A program made the position numbers and the translations under genes. From positions 62,001 through 126,000 of the forward strand of contig OMZM01000003.1 in the NCBI GenBank assembly GCA_900315545.1: a stretch of 64,000 bases of DNA. Direction: 5' to 3'. Positions 45,721 through 54,846 of this stretch are shown in pieces; position 1 is the stretch's first letter, and every line of letters starts with the position of its first letter. Below the pieces are notes generated by a model, which saw only the letters and a list, made by a program, of their open reading frames with translations, did not search any database and had not been told where the DNA came from. The DNA comes from an uncultured Prevotella sp. (GTDB lineage Bacteria; Bacteroidota; Bacteroidia; Bacteroidales; Bacteroidaceae).

Positions 45721-47511
45721 ATGATACTACTGTTTGGAGGAACGACAGAGGGCAGAAAGGCTGCTAAGGAACTGGAAGAAGCCGGCAAACAATACTTCTA
45801 TTCTACAAAAACCGGCGAGCAGGACATAGCACTTCACTATGGCACTTGCATCAGCGGGGCTATGGACGAAACAGCAATGGCTGACTTCTGCAAGAGCAAC
45901 GGCATAAGTCTCATTGTCGATGCAGCACATCCTTTTGCACAAAACCTGCACCAGACAGTGGCTGACGTGGCTGCCAAACTGTCTATTCCTGCCATCAGGT
46001 TTGAGCGCATCTACCCCAAAAGGACAAACGACATCACATGGATAGACGACTACTGCGACATTCCTGACAATGCAGGGACAATGCTTGCTACAACTGGTGT
46101 ACAGACCATCGGCAAACTGATGCCGCTGCAAAGAAAAGGCATGAAGATATACTATCGCATTCTTCGTCGCGAGAGCTCCATCCTTCTTGCCCACAAGCAA
46201 GGAGCTGCCGACAGTCAACTGTGCTTCTACGACAGCGATGACGACGAGCAGGAAGTAATGAAAAGGTTAGGCATTGACACTCTCTTACTGAAGGAGAGCG
46301 GGCTGACGGGTGGTTTTCTGAAGAAGACCGAAGCTGCGCGGCAACTGGGTATAAACATCATTGCACTGAAAAAACCTGCCACACCTGATATTTTCCATTG
46401 CGTCAATGGCGAGCACGGCATGCGACGCATGGTAGAGAAGCTGCTGCCAGAGTTCTATCCACTGCGTAGCGGACTAACCACAGGCACATATTCTACGGCA
46501 GCGGCTGTGGCTGATGCCACGCGCAAACTGTTCGGCAGGCGTCCGGAGAAAGTGCCTGTCGTGCTGCCAAACGGCGAAACGATAGACGTAGTAGTCCATT
46601 ATTCCGACAACTACGCCTACACCATCAAGGAAAGCGGCGACGACCCCGACGTTACCAACGGCATAGAGATACGCGCCGAAGTGCAACTTTCAGATAAGTT
46701 TTCCATCGCTGGCGGCAAAGGCGTAGGCACCGTTACATTGCCTGGGTTCGATGTTCCAGTTGGCGAAGCAGCCATCAACAAAGTGCCGCGACAGATGATT
46801 TACGACAACATACAGTTATTGCTTGACAATGTGCCCGACTATTCGGGACATCTGAGCATTACTATCAGTGTGCCTGAGGGCGAGGACATAGCCAAACGGA
46901 CATTCAATCCGCGACTTGGAATAACTGGCGGCATTAGCATCGTAGGTGTCAGCGGCATCATCAAGCCCTTTTCCGAAGACGCTTTCGTTGACTCCATTCG
47001 TCGCTGTATGATGGTGGCTAAGGCTGGCAGTCCTCAGCATGTAGTGATAAACAGCGGAGCCAAAAGCGAGCGATACCTGAAAGACTGGTTTTCGGAACTG
47101 CCTCAACAGGCATTCGTAGAGTATGGCAACTTCATAGGCAAGACTCTGGAAATAGCAGAAGAACTGAAGTTTGGGCGCATCACGCTTGGCGTTATGCTTG
47201 GCAAAGCAGTCAAACTGGCTGCCGGAAACCTCGACACTCACAGCAAGAAAGTCGTCATGGACAAGGATTTTGTCTTCGGTATGCTGCGCGAGGCTGGCTG
47301 CGACGAAGCTGCCATAGACAGCATGAAAGACATTACGCTTGCACGTGAACTGTGGGACAGAGTGCCGGAGCATCTGCTGCAATCCTTTGCCGACACTGTC
47401 ATCAGCCATTGCCGTGCCGTCTGTCAGCCTGCAGCACCGTCGTGCAGGCTCGACATTCTGCTCATAGACGACAATGGAAATATCTGGCAACAAAGAAAAA
47501 GCGGAGAATAA
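45721..47511 (+). CDS. cbiJD: Precorrin-6A reductase / cobalt-precorrin-5B methyltransferase fusion
   Basis: A 596-residue fusion. The N-terminal part (about 1-245) is CobK/CbiJ, an NADH/NADPH-dependent reductase: 'ILLFGGTTEGRKAAKELEEA', 'DAAHPFAQNLHQ' and 'RFERIYP'. The C-terminal part (about 255-596) is CbiD, which methylates C1: 'LRSGLTTGTYSTAAAVADAT', 'GIEIRAEV', 'AINKVPRQMI', 'FNPRLGITGGISIVGVSGII' and 'VINSGAKSERYLK'. CbiD is specific to the oxygen-independent pathway. It is the last gene of the operon. Confidence 0.95.
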   Translation: MILLFGGTTEGRKAAKELEEAGKQYFYSTKTGEQDIALHYGTCISGAMDETAMADFCKSNGISLIVDAAHPFAQNLHQTVADVAAKLSIPAIRFERIYPKRTNDITWIDDYCDIPDNAGTMLATTGVQTIGKLMPLQRKGMKIYYRILRRESSILLAHKQGAADSQLCFYDSDDDEQEVMKRLGIDTLLLKESGLTGGFLKKTEAARQLGINIIALKKPATPDIFHCVNGEHGMRRMVEKLLPEFYPLRSGLTTGTYSTAAAVADATRKLFGRRPEKVPVVLPNGETIDVVVHYSDNYAYTIKESGDDPDVTNGIEIRAEVQLSDKFSIAGGKGVGTVTLPGFDVPVGEAAINKVPRQMIYDNIQLLLDNVPDYSGHLSITISVPEGEDIAKRTFNPRLGITGGISIVGVSGIIKPFSEDAFVDSIRRCMMVAKAGSPQHVVINSGAKSERYLKDWFSELPQQAFVEYGNFIGKTLEIAEELKFGRITLGVMLGKAVKLAAGNLDTHSKKVVMDKDFVFGMLREAGCDEAAIDSMKDITLARELWDRVPEHLLQSFADTVISHCRAVCQPAAPSCRLDILLIDDNGNIWQQRKSGE

Positions 47512-47536
47512 AAATTCTCCGCCCAAAGTGCTCTTT
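47501..47536 (+). terminator. Hairpin at the end of the cobalamin operon
   Basis: A perfect 9-bp stem GCGGAGAAT/ATTCTCCGC with an AAAA loop overlaps the cbiJD stop codon. A T-run (CTTTT) comes only 12 bases later, so termination strength is uncertain. Confidence 0.5.
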
Positions 47537-47614
47537 TAATGAAAACAATCAGTTGAATTTGTTTTCGCATGCCCCTGCACACTTGTGCCGAGACACGTTT
47601 TTACTAATTATATA

Positions 47615-48571
47615 TTATTTCAGCAGACGTTCAGACAGCTTTTCGAGCATGTCCTTAGTCATTGCCGACAGGTCGTACTGTGGCTTCCAGTCCCACTCGT
47701 TGCGTGCGCAGCTGTCGTCCATGCGGTCTGGCCAGCTCTCTGCGATGCTCTGCTTCAGAGGGTCTACGTCGTAAACCATCTCGAAGTCTGGCTTGTGCTT
47801 CTTTATCTCGTTGTATATTGTTTCAGGGTCGAAGCTCATAGACGCAACGTTGAAACCATTGTGGTGTATGAGTCTTGAGCCGTCAGCCTCCATCAGCGTG
47901 ATGGCAGCGTTGAGCGCGTCAGGCATGTACATCATGTCCATCAGCGTACCTTTCTTTATAGGGCATGTGAACTTCTCGCCGCGAACAGCAGAGTAGTAGA
48001 TGTCTACTGCATAGTCAGTAGTGCCGCCACCCGGAGGTGTTATGTATGATATGATGCCCGGGAAGCGCACCGAGCGAGTGTCTGTGCCATACTTCTTCTG
48101 ATAGTAGTCAGAAAGCAACTCTGTCGTAACCTTCGACACACCGTAGATTGTCTGCGGACGCTGCACAGTGTCCTGTGGTGTCGGGTCGTGCGGAGTGCTG
48201 TGTCCGAACGAGCCGATAGAACTTGGAGTAAACACCTTGCAGTTGTTCTCGCGTGCAACTTCCAGAATGTTCCACAGTCCGTCGATACCTATCTTCCATG
48301 CGAGTCTTGGCTTCGACTCTGCCACTACAGACAGCAGCGCTGCAAGGTTGTAGATAGCGTCAACGTTGTATTTCTTTACAACTTCGGCTATCATTTCGCC
48401 GTTAGTTACGTCAGCCAAAGCCGAAGGACCGCTTTCCAGAAGTTCGCCCTTTGGTTCTGCGCCTGTGATGTAGCCGGCAATAACATGGTCGTTGCCGTAG
48501 CGACGACGAAGTTCCATTGTAAGTTCCGAGCCTATCTGACCCGTTGAGCCAATAACTAAAATGTTTTTCAT
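47615..48571 (-). CDS. L-threonine 3-dehydrogenase, short-chain (SDR) type
   Basis: It oxidises L-threonine to 2-amino-3-ketobutyrate with NAD+. The start is placed at MKNILVIGSTGQIG, 22 codons inside the longest frame, because the Rossmann dinucleotide motif must lie near the N-terminus. The 318-residue product has GSTGQIGSEL, the catalytic Tyr-Lys pair in YGVSKVTTE, 'VRFPGIISY' and 'DMMYMPDALNAAI'. The next gene, divergent, is Kbl, which uses its product; this supports threonine dehydrogenase over a UDP-sugar epimerase. Confidence 0.9.
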   Translation of the reverse strand: MKNILVIGSTGQIGSELTMELRRRYGNDHVIAGYITGAEPKGELLESGPSALADVTNGEMIAEVVKKYNVDAIYNLAALLSVVAESKPRLAWKIGIDGLWNILEVARENNCKVFTPSSIGSFGHSTPHDPTPQDTVQRPQTIYGVSKVTTELLSDYYQKKYGTDTRSVRFPGIISYITPPGGGTTDYAVDIYYSAVRGEKFTCPIKKGTLMDMMYMPDALNAAITLMEADGSRLIHHNGFNVASMSFDPETIYNEIKKHKPDFEMVYDVDPLKQSIAESWPDRMDDSCARNEWDWKPQYDLSAMTKDMLEKLSERLLK

Positions 48572-48816
48572 TACTATTTGTTTTTGATGTTTATTCTTAC
48601 GAACTGCAAAATAACTGTTTTTTTTCCACATAAACAACCTGCCAAGTATAAAAAAATTAAAAATCTATGCGTTTTATGGAAAATATCGGCAAGAAAAAAA
48701 GCATTTCTCGAAAATTATCACTTATTTTGCACTTCGTAATACGTTGAAGTGTAAGAACATAATTGCGAAAAACGAAAACGAAAGACATAACATCATAAAC
48801 TAATAAAAAAACAACT

Positions 48817-50004
48817 ATGTACGGAAAAATGAAAGAGCATCTTGCAAAGACATTGCAAGAAATCAAAGATGCCGGTCTCTACAAGGAGGAGCGTCTTATC
48901 GAAAGTCCACAGAGTGCAGCCATTCAGGTAAAGGGCAAGGAAGTGCTCAACTTCTGCGCCAACAACTATCTCGGCTTGTCTAACCATCCACGCCTCATCG
49001 AGGGTGCAAAGAAGATGATGGACAAGCGCGGCTTCGGCATGTCGTCAGTACGCTTCATCTGCGGTACACAGGACACGCACAAGGAACTCGAAGCAGCCAT
49101 CTCCGACTACTTCAAGACCGAAGACACAATCCTCTATGCTGCATGCTTCGATGCCAACGGCGGCGTGTTCGAGCCACTGTTCACAGAGGAAGATGCCATC
49201 ATCAGCGATGCGCTCAACCACGCATCTATCATCGACGGCGTACGCCTCTGCAAGGCTAAGCGCTACCGCTATGCCAACGCCGACATGGCAGAACTGGAGA
49301 AATGCCTGCAGGAAGCACAGGCACAGCGTTTCCGCATCATCGTAACCGACGGTGTGTTCTCTATGGACGGAAACGTGGCACCTATGGACAAGATATGCGA
49401 CCTCGCTGAGAAATACGACGCCCTCGTAATGGTAGACGAGAGCCACTCTGCCGGTGTCGTTGGTCCTACAGGACACGGTGTAAGCGAATTCTACAACACA
49501 TACGGACGCGTAGACATCTACACAGGCACGCTCGGCAAGTCTTTCGGCGGTGCACTCGGAGGATTTACGACTGGTCGCAAGGAAATCATCGACCTTCTGC
49601 GTCAGCGCAGCCGCCCATACCTGTTCTCTAACTCGCTCGCACCTTCCATCATCGGAGCATCGCTCGAAGTATTCAAGATGCTGAAAGAAAGCAACGAGAT
49701 ACACGACCGCCTCGTAGAAAACGTAAACTATTTCCGCGACAAGATGATGGCAGCAGGCTTCGACATCAAGCCGACACAGAGCGCCATCTGCGCCGTTATG
49801 CTCTACGATGCTAAACTGTCGCAGGTATATGCAGCCAAGATGCAGGAAGAAGGCATCTACGTTACAGGCTTCTACTACCCAGTAGTACCGAAGGAGCAGG
49901 CACGCATCCGAGTACAAATCTCTGCCGGACACAACCGCGAACAGCTCGACCGCTGCATCGCAGCATTCATAAAGGTAGGCAAGGAACTCGGCGTACTGAA
50001 ATAA
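48817..50004 (+). CDS. kbl: Glycine C-acetyltransferase (2-amino-3-ketobutyrate CoA ligase)
   Basis: A PLP enzyme that splits 2-amino-3-ketobutyrate with CoA to glycine and acetyl-CoA. The 395-residue protein shows 'NFCANNYLGLSNHPRLIEGA', 'VRFICGTQDTHKELE', 'MVDESHSAGVVGPTGHG' and the PLP-lysine motif 'TGTLGKSFGGALGG'. It is of usual length for Kbl. With the divergent dehydrogenase it forms the complete two-step threonine-to-glycine route. A strong terminator follows. Confidence 0.96.
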   Translation: MYGKMKEHLAKTLQEIKDAGLYKEERLIESPQSAAIQVKGKEVLNFCANNYLGLSNHPRLIEGAKKMMDKRGFGMSSVRFICGTQDTHKELEAAISDYFKTEDTILYAACFDANGGVFEPLFTEEDAIISDALNHASIIDGVRLCKAKRYRYANADMAELEKCLQEAQAQRFRIIVTDGVFSMDGNVAPMDKICDLAEKYDALVMVDESHSAGVVGPTGHGVSEFYNTYGRVDIYTGTLGKSFGGALGGFTTGRKEIIDLLRQRSRPYLFSNSLAPSIIGASLEVFKMLKESNEIHDRLVENVNYFRDKMMAAGFDIKPTQSAICAVMLYDAKLSQVYAAKMQEEGIYVTGFYYPVVPKEQARIRVQISAGHNREQLDRCIAAFIKVGKELGVLK

Positions 50005-50037
50005 TAAACAACAGTACAGAAACTGAAACCAACATAT

Positions 50038-50074
50038 AAATCCAAATAGAAACGCAATGTTTCTATTTGGATTT
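50038..50074 (+). terminator. Terminator of kbl
   Basis: A perfect 16-bp stem (AAATCCAAATAGAAAC against GTTTCTATTTGGATTT) with a 5-nt loop, followed by TGCTTTG. Confidence 0.8.
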
Positions 50075-50152
50075 TGCTTTGTATTACTGCCTTTGTATCA
50101 AATAAAACCTAAACAATTCAGCGCTTTGCAGTATTTTTTGCCTTAATCTTGT

Positions 50153-50182
50153 TTGACTATAAATTATTTTATGTATCTTTGG
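50153..50182 (+). promoter_or_regulatory. Orphan promoter-like sequence at the left edge of the accessory island
   Basis: TTG (50153-50155), 18 nt, TATCTTTGG (50174-50182). No protein-coding frame of note follows for 300 bp (only an eight-codon frame starting at 50184), so it would make a non-coding RNA or a long leader. The 50075-50490 stretch otherwise holds a minus-strand TACCTTTGC at 50346-50354 and no recognisable gene. Confidence 0.35.
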
Positions 50183-50450
50183 ATGAATTTCTCCAAATTC
50201 TTTGTATAAAGGCAGATTGAGAGATTGAGAAAAAACGGGGTTACGAACTGGCAACCGTTCTCATTTCCTCATTCTGCTGTGATTTGCGTATCAAAGAACT
50301 CCCGACGCAGAGCCACCAGCCTGTTTCAATGGCTCTTTGTCAGGGGCAAAGGTATACAAAAATACTGAGGCTTTGTATCTTCTTGTACCAAAAAGTGCGA
50401 TATTTTTGAGTTTTTTGTCTAATATCATCAATATTTCGTAGAAAAAGAGT

Positions 50451-50459
50451 AATTTTGCA
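50451..50459 (+). promoter_or_regulatory. -7 box ahead of the T5orf172 gene
   Basis: TAATTTTGC, matching TAnnTTTG, 34 bp before the ATG. A matching upstream TTG at 19-20 nt was not seen. Confidence 0.45.
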
Positions 50460-50492
50460 GCAAGAATATTCAAATCAATCTAAAATAATTAT

Positions 50493-51881
50493 ATGGGGTT
50501 CATTTCTAATCTGTTCTCAAAGAAGAACAAGAATTTGCAAACGGTATTGAATGAATCGTCGACAGATTCAAAAGAAGACAAGTCGATTATAGATAAAGAA
50601 GGTTTCAACTATAGCCTGCTATCATACGATAATGCTGGTTGGCTGACATACCCTGATGGCCTGAAATGCAGGAATGTATCTAAGATGTTCAGCGAATTAT
50701 TTGACGATAGACTGTTTAACGTTGTTGCTGATACCAAACAAGAACTTGGCTATAAAGATGGTGAAGCTTTCTATATTCAATTCAACAAAAATGGGAAGCA
50801 GGTTTTTGAATATGTAGACACATTTGTTGTTGGCATTTGGGAACTCTTCACTAACAAACTTCTTTGTTTCATTAGGCTTGATGACCATGTAATGAATCAG
50901 CAAGAAATAGAGCAATATCAACGTTATGCTGCTAAAGAGTGGAATAATGTAATCTGGGGTGACAAATTAGAAAGGGGTATGGGTGCTTTGACTGATATTT
51001 GGCATGGCATACAAGACCATTCCATTAGGCAGGAGTTCGTTGAAAAAGTCTTTGAAAAAAAAGCGGTTAACAATCAATTGTCAGTCGATAAGTATCTGTT
51101 CACTTTTGAAAATGGATTGTTGAGCAGTTGTGATTATGACGATTATAATGTAATGATTTTAGATATATTCGATGGAGAGACAATTGATGAATATATGGAG
51201 AACGCAAATCAGCACTGGAAGAGTGAAAAAGCGATGAAGGCCTTAATTAATCTCCAAGCTATATATTCGACAAGGATTAGTCAAGAGATATTATCTTCTG
51301 ATATAACATGCAAAAAATATGCTTATGACGAATGGGGACTTTGTATTAACTATATTGCAATGGGCACATTCTTCCAACAGTTCGACATGGATCAAGAAAC
51401 GTTCATTGAAAGTACAGATGGTAAATATGAAATTCTATCTAACAATGTTTCTAATGGCATTAAAACCACAAGAATTAGGGCATACAATGAAGTATTTACA
51501 TTCACGAATGGTCATTCTATGCCTGCAGAGGCTATAAAAAAGACAATTGAAGAGAAAGATGATTTTGGAGATAACACAGAAGGCTATGTCTATGTAATGA
51601 CTAATTCTTCTATTGAGGGACAAGTGAAAATAGGAAAGACAACGAGAGACCCGTATGAACGTGCTAAAGAATTGTCTTCTGCAACTGGGGTACCAACGCC
51701 TTTTGTCGTGGTATTCTATAAACCTTTCAAGAATTGTCATTTTGCAGAGAAGACGATTCATCAATATTTGGAAAAAAAAGGGTATCGGGTAAACAATAAT
51801 CGTGAGTTCTTCAATATGTCAATACCAGAAGCTATTGATGTAGTTCAATCAATGTACACTATAGAACAAAAACAAGTCTGA
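50493..51881 (+). CDS. T5orf172 (GIY-YIG superfamily) domain protein
   Basis: A 462-residue cytosolic protein. The first 360 residues match nothing I know: a short 'GFISNLFSKK' start, then a mixed alpha/beta region rich in Trp and Tyr. The C-terminal part, about 363-455, is a T5orf172-type GIY-YIG nuclease domain: G364-Y-V-Y367 as the first motif, V378-K-I-G-K382 as the second, then R385 and R390, the metal-binding Glu419 in FAEKTIH, and N436-R-E-F-F440. All catalytic positions of the fold are present. It starts an AT-rich three-gene operon and is probably a DNA-cutting component. Confidence 0.75.
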   Translation: MGFISNLFSKKNKNLQTVLNESSTDSKEDKSIIDKEGFNYSLLSYDNAGWLTYPDGLKCRNVSKMFSELFDDRLFNVVADTKQELGYKDGEAFYIQFNKNGKQVFEYVDTFVVGIWELFTNKLLCFIRLDDHVMNQQEIEQYQRYAAKEWNNVIWGDKLERGMGALTDIWHGIQDHSIRQEFVEKVFEKKAVNNQLSVDKYLFTFENGLLSSCDYDDYNVMILDIFDGETIDEYMENANQHWKSEKAMKALINLQAIYSTRISQEILSSDITCKKYAYDEWGLCINYIAMGTFFQQFDMDQETFIESTDGKYEILSNNVSNGIKTTRIRAYNEVFTFTNGHSMPAEAIKKTIEEKDDFGDNTEGYVYVMTNSSIEGQVKIGKTTRDPYERAKELSSATGVPTPFVVVFYKPFKNCHFAEKTIHQYLEKKGYRVNNNREFFNMSIPEAIDVVQSMYTIEQKQV

Positions 51882-51934
51882 CAAACAAAGACATGATGTA
51901 ATCCTTCTAAACAATCAAAGCGTATTTATCATAG

Positions 51935-54100
51935 ATGAGTGTAAGATTGAACAAAGTGATGACCACGCTCAATATAGGGCTGGATACTGTTTATGACTTC
52001 CTTCGCGGAAAGCCTGAGCTAGGAACTATCGAGAATCTAACCATCAATTCAAAGATAACAGATGAACAATATGAAGCTCTGAAGAAAAAATATCAGGGGG
52101 ATGCTACAATCAAAAAAAATGCAAGCAGTGTTTTCTCAAAAATTAGTAAGCGGAAGAACAAAAAAGTAAAAGAAGACAATACATCTGGATTGAAGATTCT
52201 GGGAAAAATTGACCTTGACAGCCTTAATCTAAAGACTCGTCCAGTAAAGAAGACAAGAGCAGAACTCAAACAAAAAGTTGATGATAATACAACATATGAG
52301 ACTCCCATAAATGTAACAATGGGTGAATTTGATTTTGCTAAACATCAAATGACATATTGGTCGGAAGGGAAGAAATTCACCCTATTAGACAAGCATATCT
52401 CTGCTAATCTCAATAATTTGAGAGCTGATTTTGAAAACATTAAGGTCGCGATTCAACTTGATTATCAGAATAGCCGTTTTAAGTTCGTAGAATCCAGTTT
52501 TTTGCAATCATTGATTCAGACCTACCAAGATAAAGAAAGAGAACGAAAAAGGAAGGAGAAGAAAGAGAAGGAGGCAAAGAAATTAGACCAGAAGCGTTCG
52601 AATGTCATCAACAGCATTCTTCAGAAAGCAAAAAAGCCAGAAAGGGAAGCTGTTGAAATAAAAGATTCTATCTCTCTTTCAAGTATTCGATTTACTGGTA
52701 GTTTGGCAACCATTACATTTAATGGGAAAACACATCGTTCTTATGTTACCAAAAATGAGAAGAGGCTATTATTATCATTGAACAGAACTCTAAGCATTCC
52801 GATAATTATAAACACTGCCGGGGGAACTTTTAGATTCGGTATTGGCATTAGTGAATTAGTTGAGAAGAAAGATTTGCAAAAACAGCCTGTGCCCCTCAAA
52901 CCTTTCCCACAGCAAAAGGTAAGATTAGGGATAGAGAATGTAGAGTTTCACGAAGGCTATTACCTTATATGGATAATTCGCCAGGGAAAGAAAGATATGT
53001 CAATCGCTCCTTTAAGAATAACTGATACAAATTCATTGCCATGTCTACGACTCATCCAAAAATACTTTGCTGAAAGGTTCCCCAAGGGTATAGATGTCAT
53101 ATATGATAGCCAACATATTGTCGGTCTGTCCCAAGCCTATACCTTGGGAAGTTATATAAAAGTACTCAATAATAATATAGACGAACATGGTGAATGGTGG
53201 GAGGAGGTACAGAATGACCGAAGACCAACATTAGCAGCGTGCAGAAAGACATCTTCGACGTTGGTTCGCAAAGAGATGTCTTTAAGGAACTGCTATCTTG
53301 ACTATCTTGCAGGAATGCCAAATCAGAAAACTGCATTAAAAGTTTATGAAGTAAGGCAGAACCAGCAGGAAGATGTGTTTATCTTTACTGTAATCATTGG
53401 TATCGGTAGCTATGCCGTAATCTTTGAAAATGTATCGTTTACTTCTACGGCGACATGGGTGTTTATCGTAAGAGAAGAAAACTATGAGGAATGTATAAAC
53501 AGAATTTTTGATTACTTTACGAATTATGAACTGCACAACAAACGTCAGTCGCTTATAAAATCCTTAAACCCACCACAAAAGTTCAAGGCAGAAGACTACT
53601 ATAAAATCATGCACGACGAACCAAGAGGCTGGATAAAGAGACTGAATGACATTTTGGATAGAGAGATTCCATTGAACAGAATTCAGTTTAACCAAGGTCT
53701 TCATATTGCCAAGGAAGCAGACTCTCGTATAGGCAGTCCGGAAATAATAAAAGTCCAACATCTTCATAACGAACTGATGCGGAGGCTTTATTGTCAACTC
53801 TGTCAGCAGTTCGGTGAAGAAAACGTTGGCACAGAGAACCATATTGGAACAAAGAAAATTGATGTAGTTGCAAGAACAGGAGGCGGATATAACATTTATG
53901 AAATAAAAACAGATATAGAACCGCGAGGTTGCATAAGAGAAGCAATGGGACAAATTTTGGACTATGCCTTTTTCGAATGTGAAGATATCATCCATAAGAT
54001 GGTTATTGTTGGCGCAACGCCAGAGACAAAAGAAGTCAAAACTTACCTCACAAAATTCAGAGAAAAGAATGCGTTGGAAATCTACTATATTGCTGTATAG
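51935..54100 (+). CDS. Predicted PD-(D/E)XK nuclease with an IF-2-like N-terminal domain
   Basis: A 721-residue protein I do not recognise as a whole. Residues 1-110 resemble the N-terminal extension of Bacteroidetes translation initiation factor IF-2: MSVRLNKV..LNIGLDTVYDFL, then KITDEQYEALKKKY, and a second shared block GKIDLDSLNLKTRPVKK. A Lys/Glu-rich coiled segment spans about 190-225 (KERERKRKEKKEKEAKK). The middle is unknown. The last 100 residues fit a PD-(D/E)XK fold: E628, D643 (KKIDVVAR), E656-I-K658 (IYEIKTD) and Q673 (GQILDYAFF). It lies 53 bp after the T5orf172 gene and 11 bp before the next gene. Confidence 0.65.
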   Translation: MSVRLNKVMTTLNIGLDTVYDFLRGKPELGTIENLTINSKITDEQYEALKKKYQGDATIKKNASSVFSKISKRKNKKVKEDNTSGLKILGKIDLDSLNLKTRPVKKTRAELKQKVDDNTTYETPINVTMGEFDFAKHQMTYWSEGKKFTLLDKHISANLNNLRADFENIKVAIQLDYQNSRFKFVESSFLQSLIQTYQDKERERKRKEKKEKEAKKLDQKRSNVINSILQKAKKPEREAVEIKDSISLSSIRFTGSLATITFNGKTHRSYVTKNEKRLLLSLNRTLSIPIIINTAGGTFRFGIGISELVEKKDLQKQPVPLKPFPQQKVRLGIENVEFHEGYYLIWIIRQGKKDMSIAPLRITDTNSLPCLRLIQKYFAERFPKGIDVIYDSQHIVGLSQAYTLGSYIKVLNNNIDEHGEWWEEVQNDRRPTLAACRKTSSTLVRKEMSLRNCYLDYLAGMPNQKTALKVYEVRQNQQEDVFIFTVIIGIGSYAVIFENVSFTSTATWVFIVREENYEECINRIFDYFTNYELHNKRQSLIKSLNPPQKFKAEDYYKIMHDEPRGWIKRLNDILDREIPLNRIQFNQGLHIAKEADSRIGSPEIIKVQHLHNELMRRLYCQLCQQFGEENVGTENHIGTKKIDVVARTGGGYNIYEIKTDIEPRGCIREAMGQILDYAFFECEDIIHKMVIVGATPETKEVKTYLTKFREKNALEIYYIAV

Positions 54101-54111
54101 AAACTTTTAAG

Positions 54112-54843
54112 ATGGAAATAAAAGACCTTTCTCCGAGACAACACAAGGAACTAGTCAGCATTAGTCCTCTGCTATGCCAGTGTGGATATATTGAAAGTGC
54201 TGACATGTGTTCTGATAAACCCGACATTTGCCTTCCATCCAAAACCAACAGACAGATTGGAATTGAAGTAACCGAATACACATATCCAAAGGATGAAGAG
54301 AGTATATCTGTTGTTCACCGCATGTTACAAGATTACATATCAGGTATATCAGAAAGGAAACTGAATAATGTTTTGCAAAAGTATTCCAAAGATAAACATT
54401 ATTGTCTGACCGTTTGGTTTCATGGTGGCTCTTTTCCAAGAATAAACAAAATCAATCGGCATAAGAAACAAATATTTGAAGAGCTAGATAGATTCGCTTT
54501 CCCATGTTGCGAAAGTTTTGTCAATGACTACATAGCTTCTTTGGAATTAGAAGAAATCACAAATTCAGAAATCACGGAATCTATTGTTCGTATTCCTTAT
54601 GTTGAAGCATACAGCCAGATTGACGAAACTATGCTACTAAACTGCATTAGAGGCAAAGAAGAGAAATTAAGAGAATACAAGAACATCGAAGACAACAAAA
54701 GCATTAGCGAATATTGGCTTGCCATTATTATATCAGACCCAATACAGATTGATATCAAGAACTATCAACTTCATGACACACTTATATCTGGCTATAATAG
54801 AATATTCCTTATAAAGGGCATACATTGTGTTCAAATAAAATAG
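54112..54843 (+). CDS. Uncharacterised nuclease-like protein of the accessory island
   Basis: A 243-residue cytosolic protein with no family I recognise. Near the N-terminus, KPD38ICLPS followed by IGIE52VT54EY resembles the D...ExK core of PD-(D/E)XK nucleases, with Thr where Lys is usual, so activity is uncertain. The rest is charged alpha/beta sequence ending in a strand-rich 'NRIFLIKGIHCVQIK'. Two Cys pairs (C22/C24 and C149/C150 region) could bind metal. It is the third gene of the operon, 11 bp after the large nuclease candidate. Its TAG stop lies inside the target duplication of the IS element. Confidence 0.55.
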   Translation: MEIKDLSPRQHKELVSISPLLCQCGYIESADMCSDKPDICLPSKTNRQIGIEVTEYTYPKDEESISVVHRMLQDYISGISERKLNNVLQKYSKDKHYCLTVWFHGGSFPRINKINRHKKQIFEELDRFAFPCCESFVNDYIASLELEEITNSEITESIVRIPYVEAYSQIDETMLLNCIRGKEEKLREYKNIEDNKSISEYWLAIIISDPIQIDIKNYQLHDTLISGYNRIFLIKGIHCVQIK

Positions 54844-54846
54844 TGG

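Noticed and set aside
50225-50275. tRNA fragment at the island edge as an attachment site
   Set aside because: The GGTTGCCAGTTCG-like segment lacks a full T-arm and acceptor stem, and there is no integrase gene.
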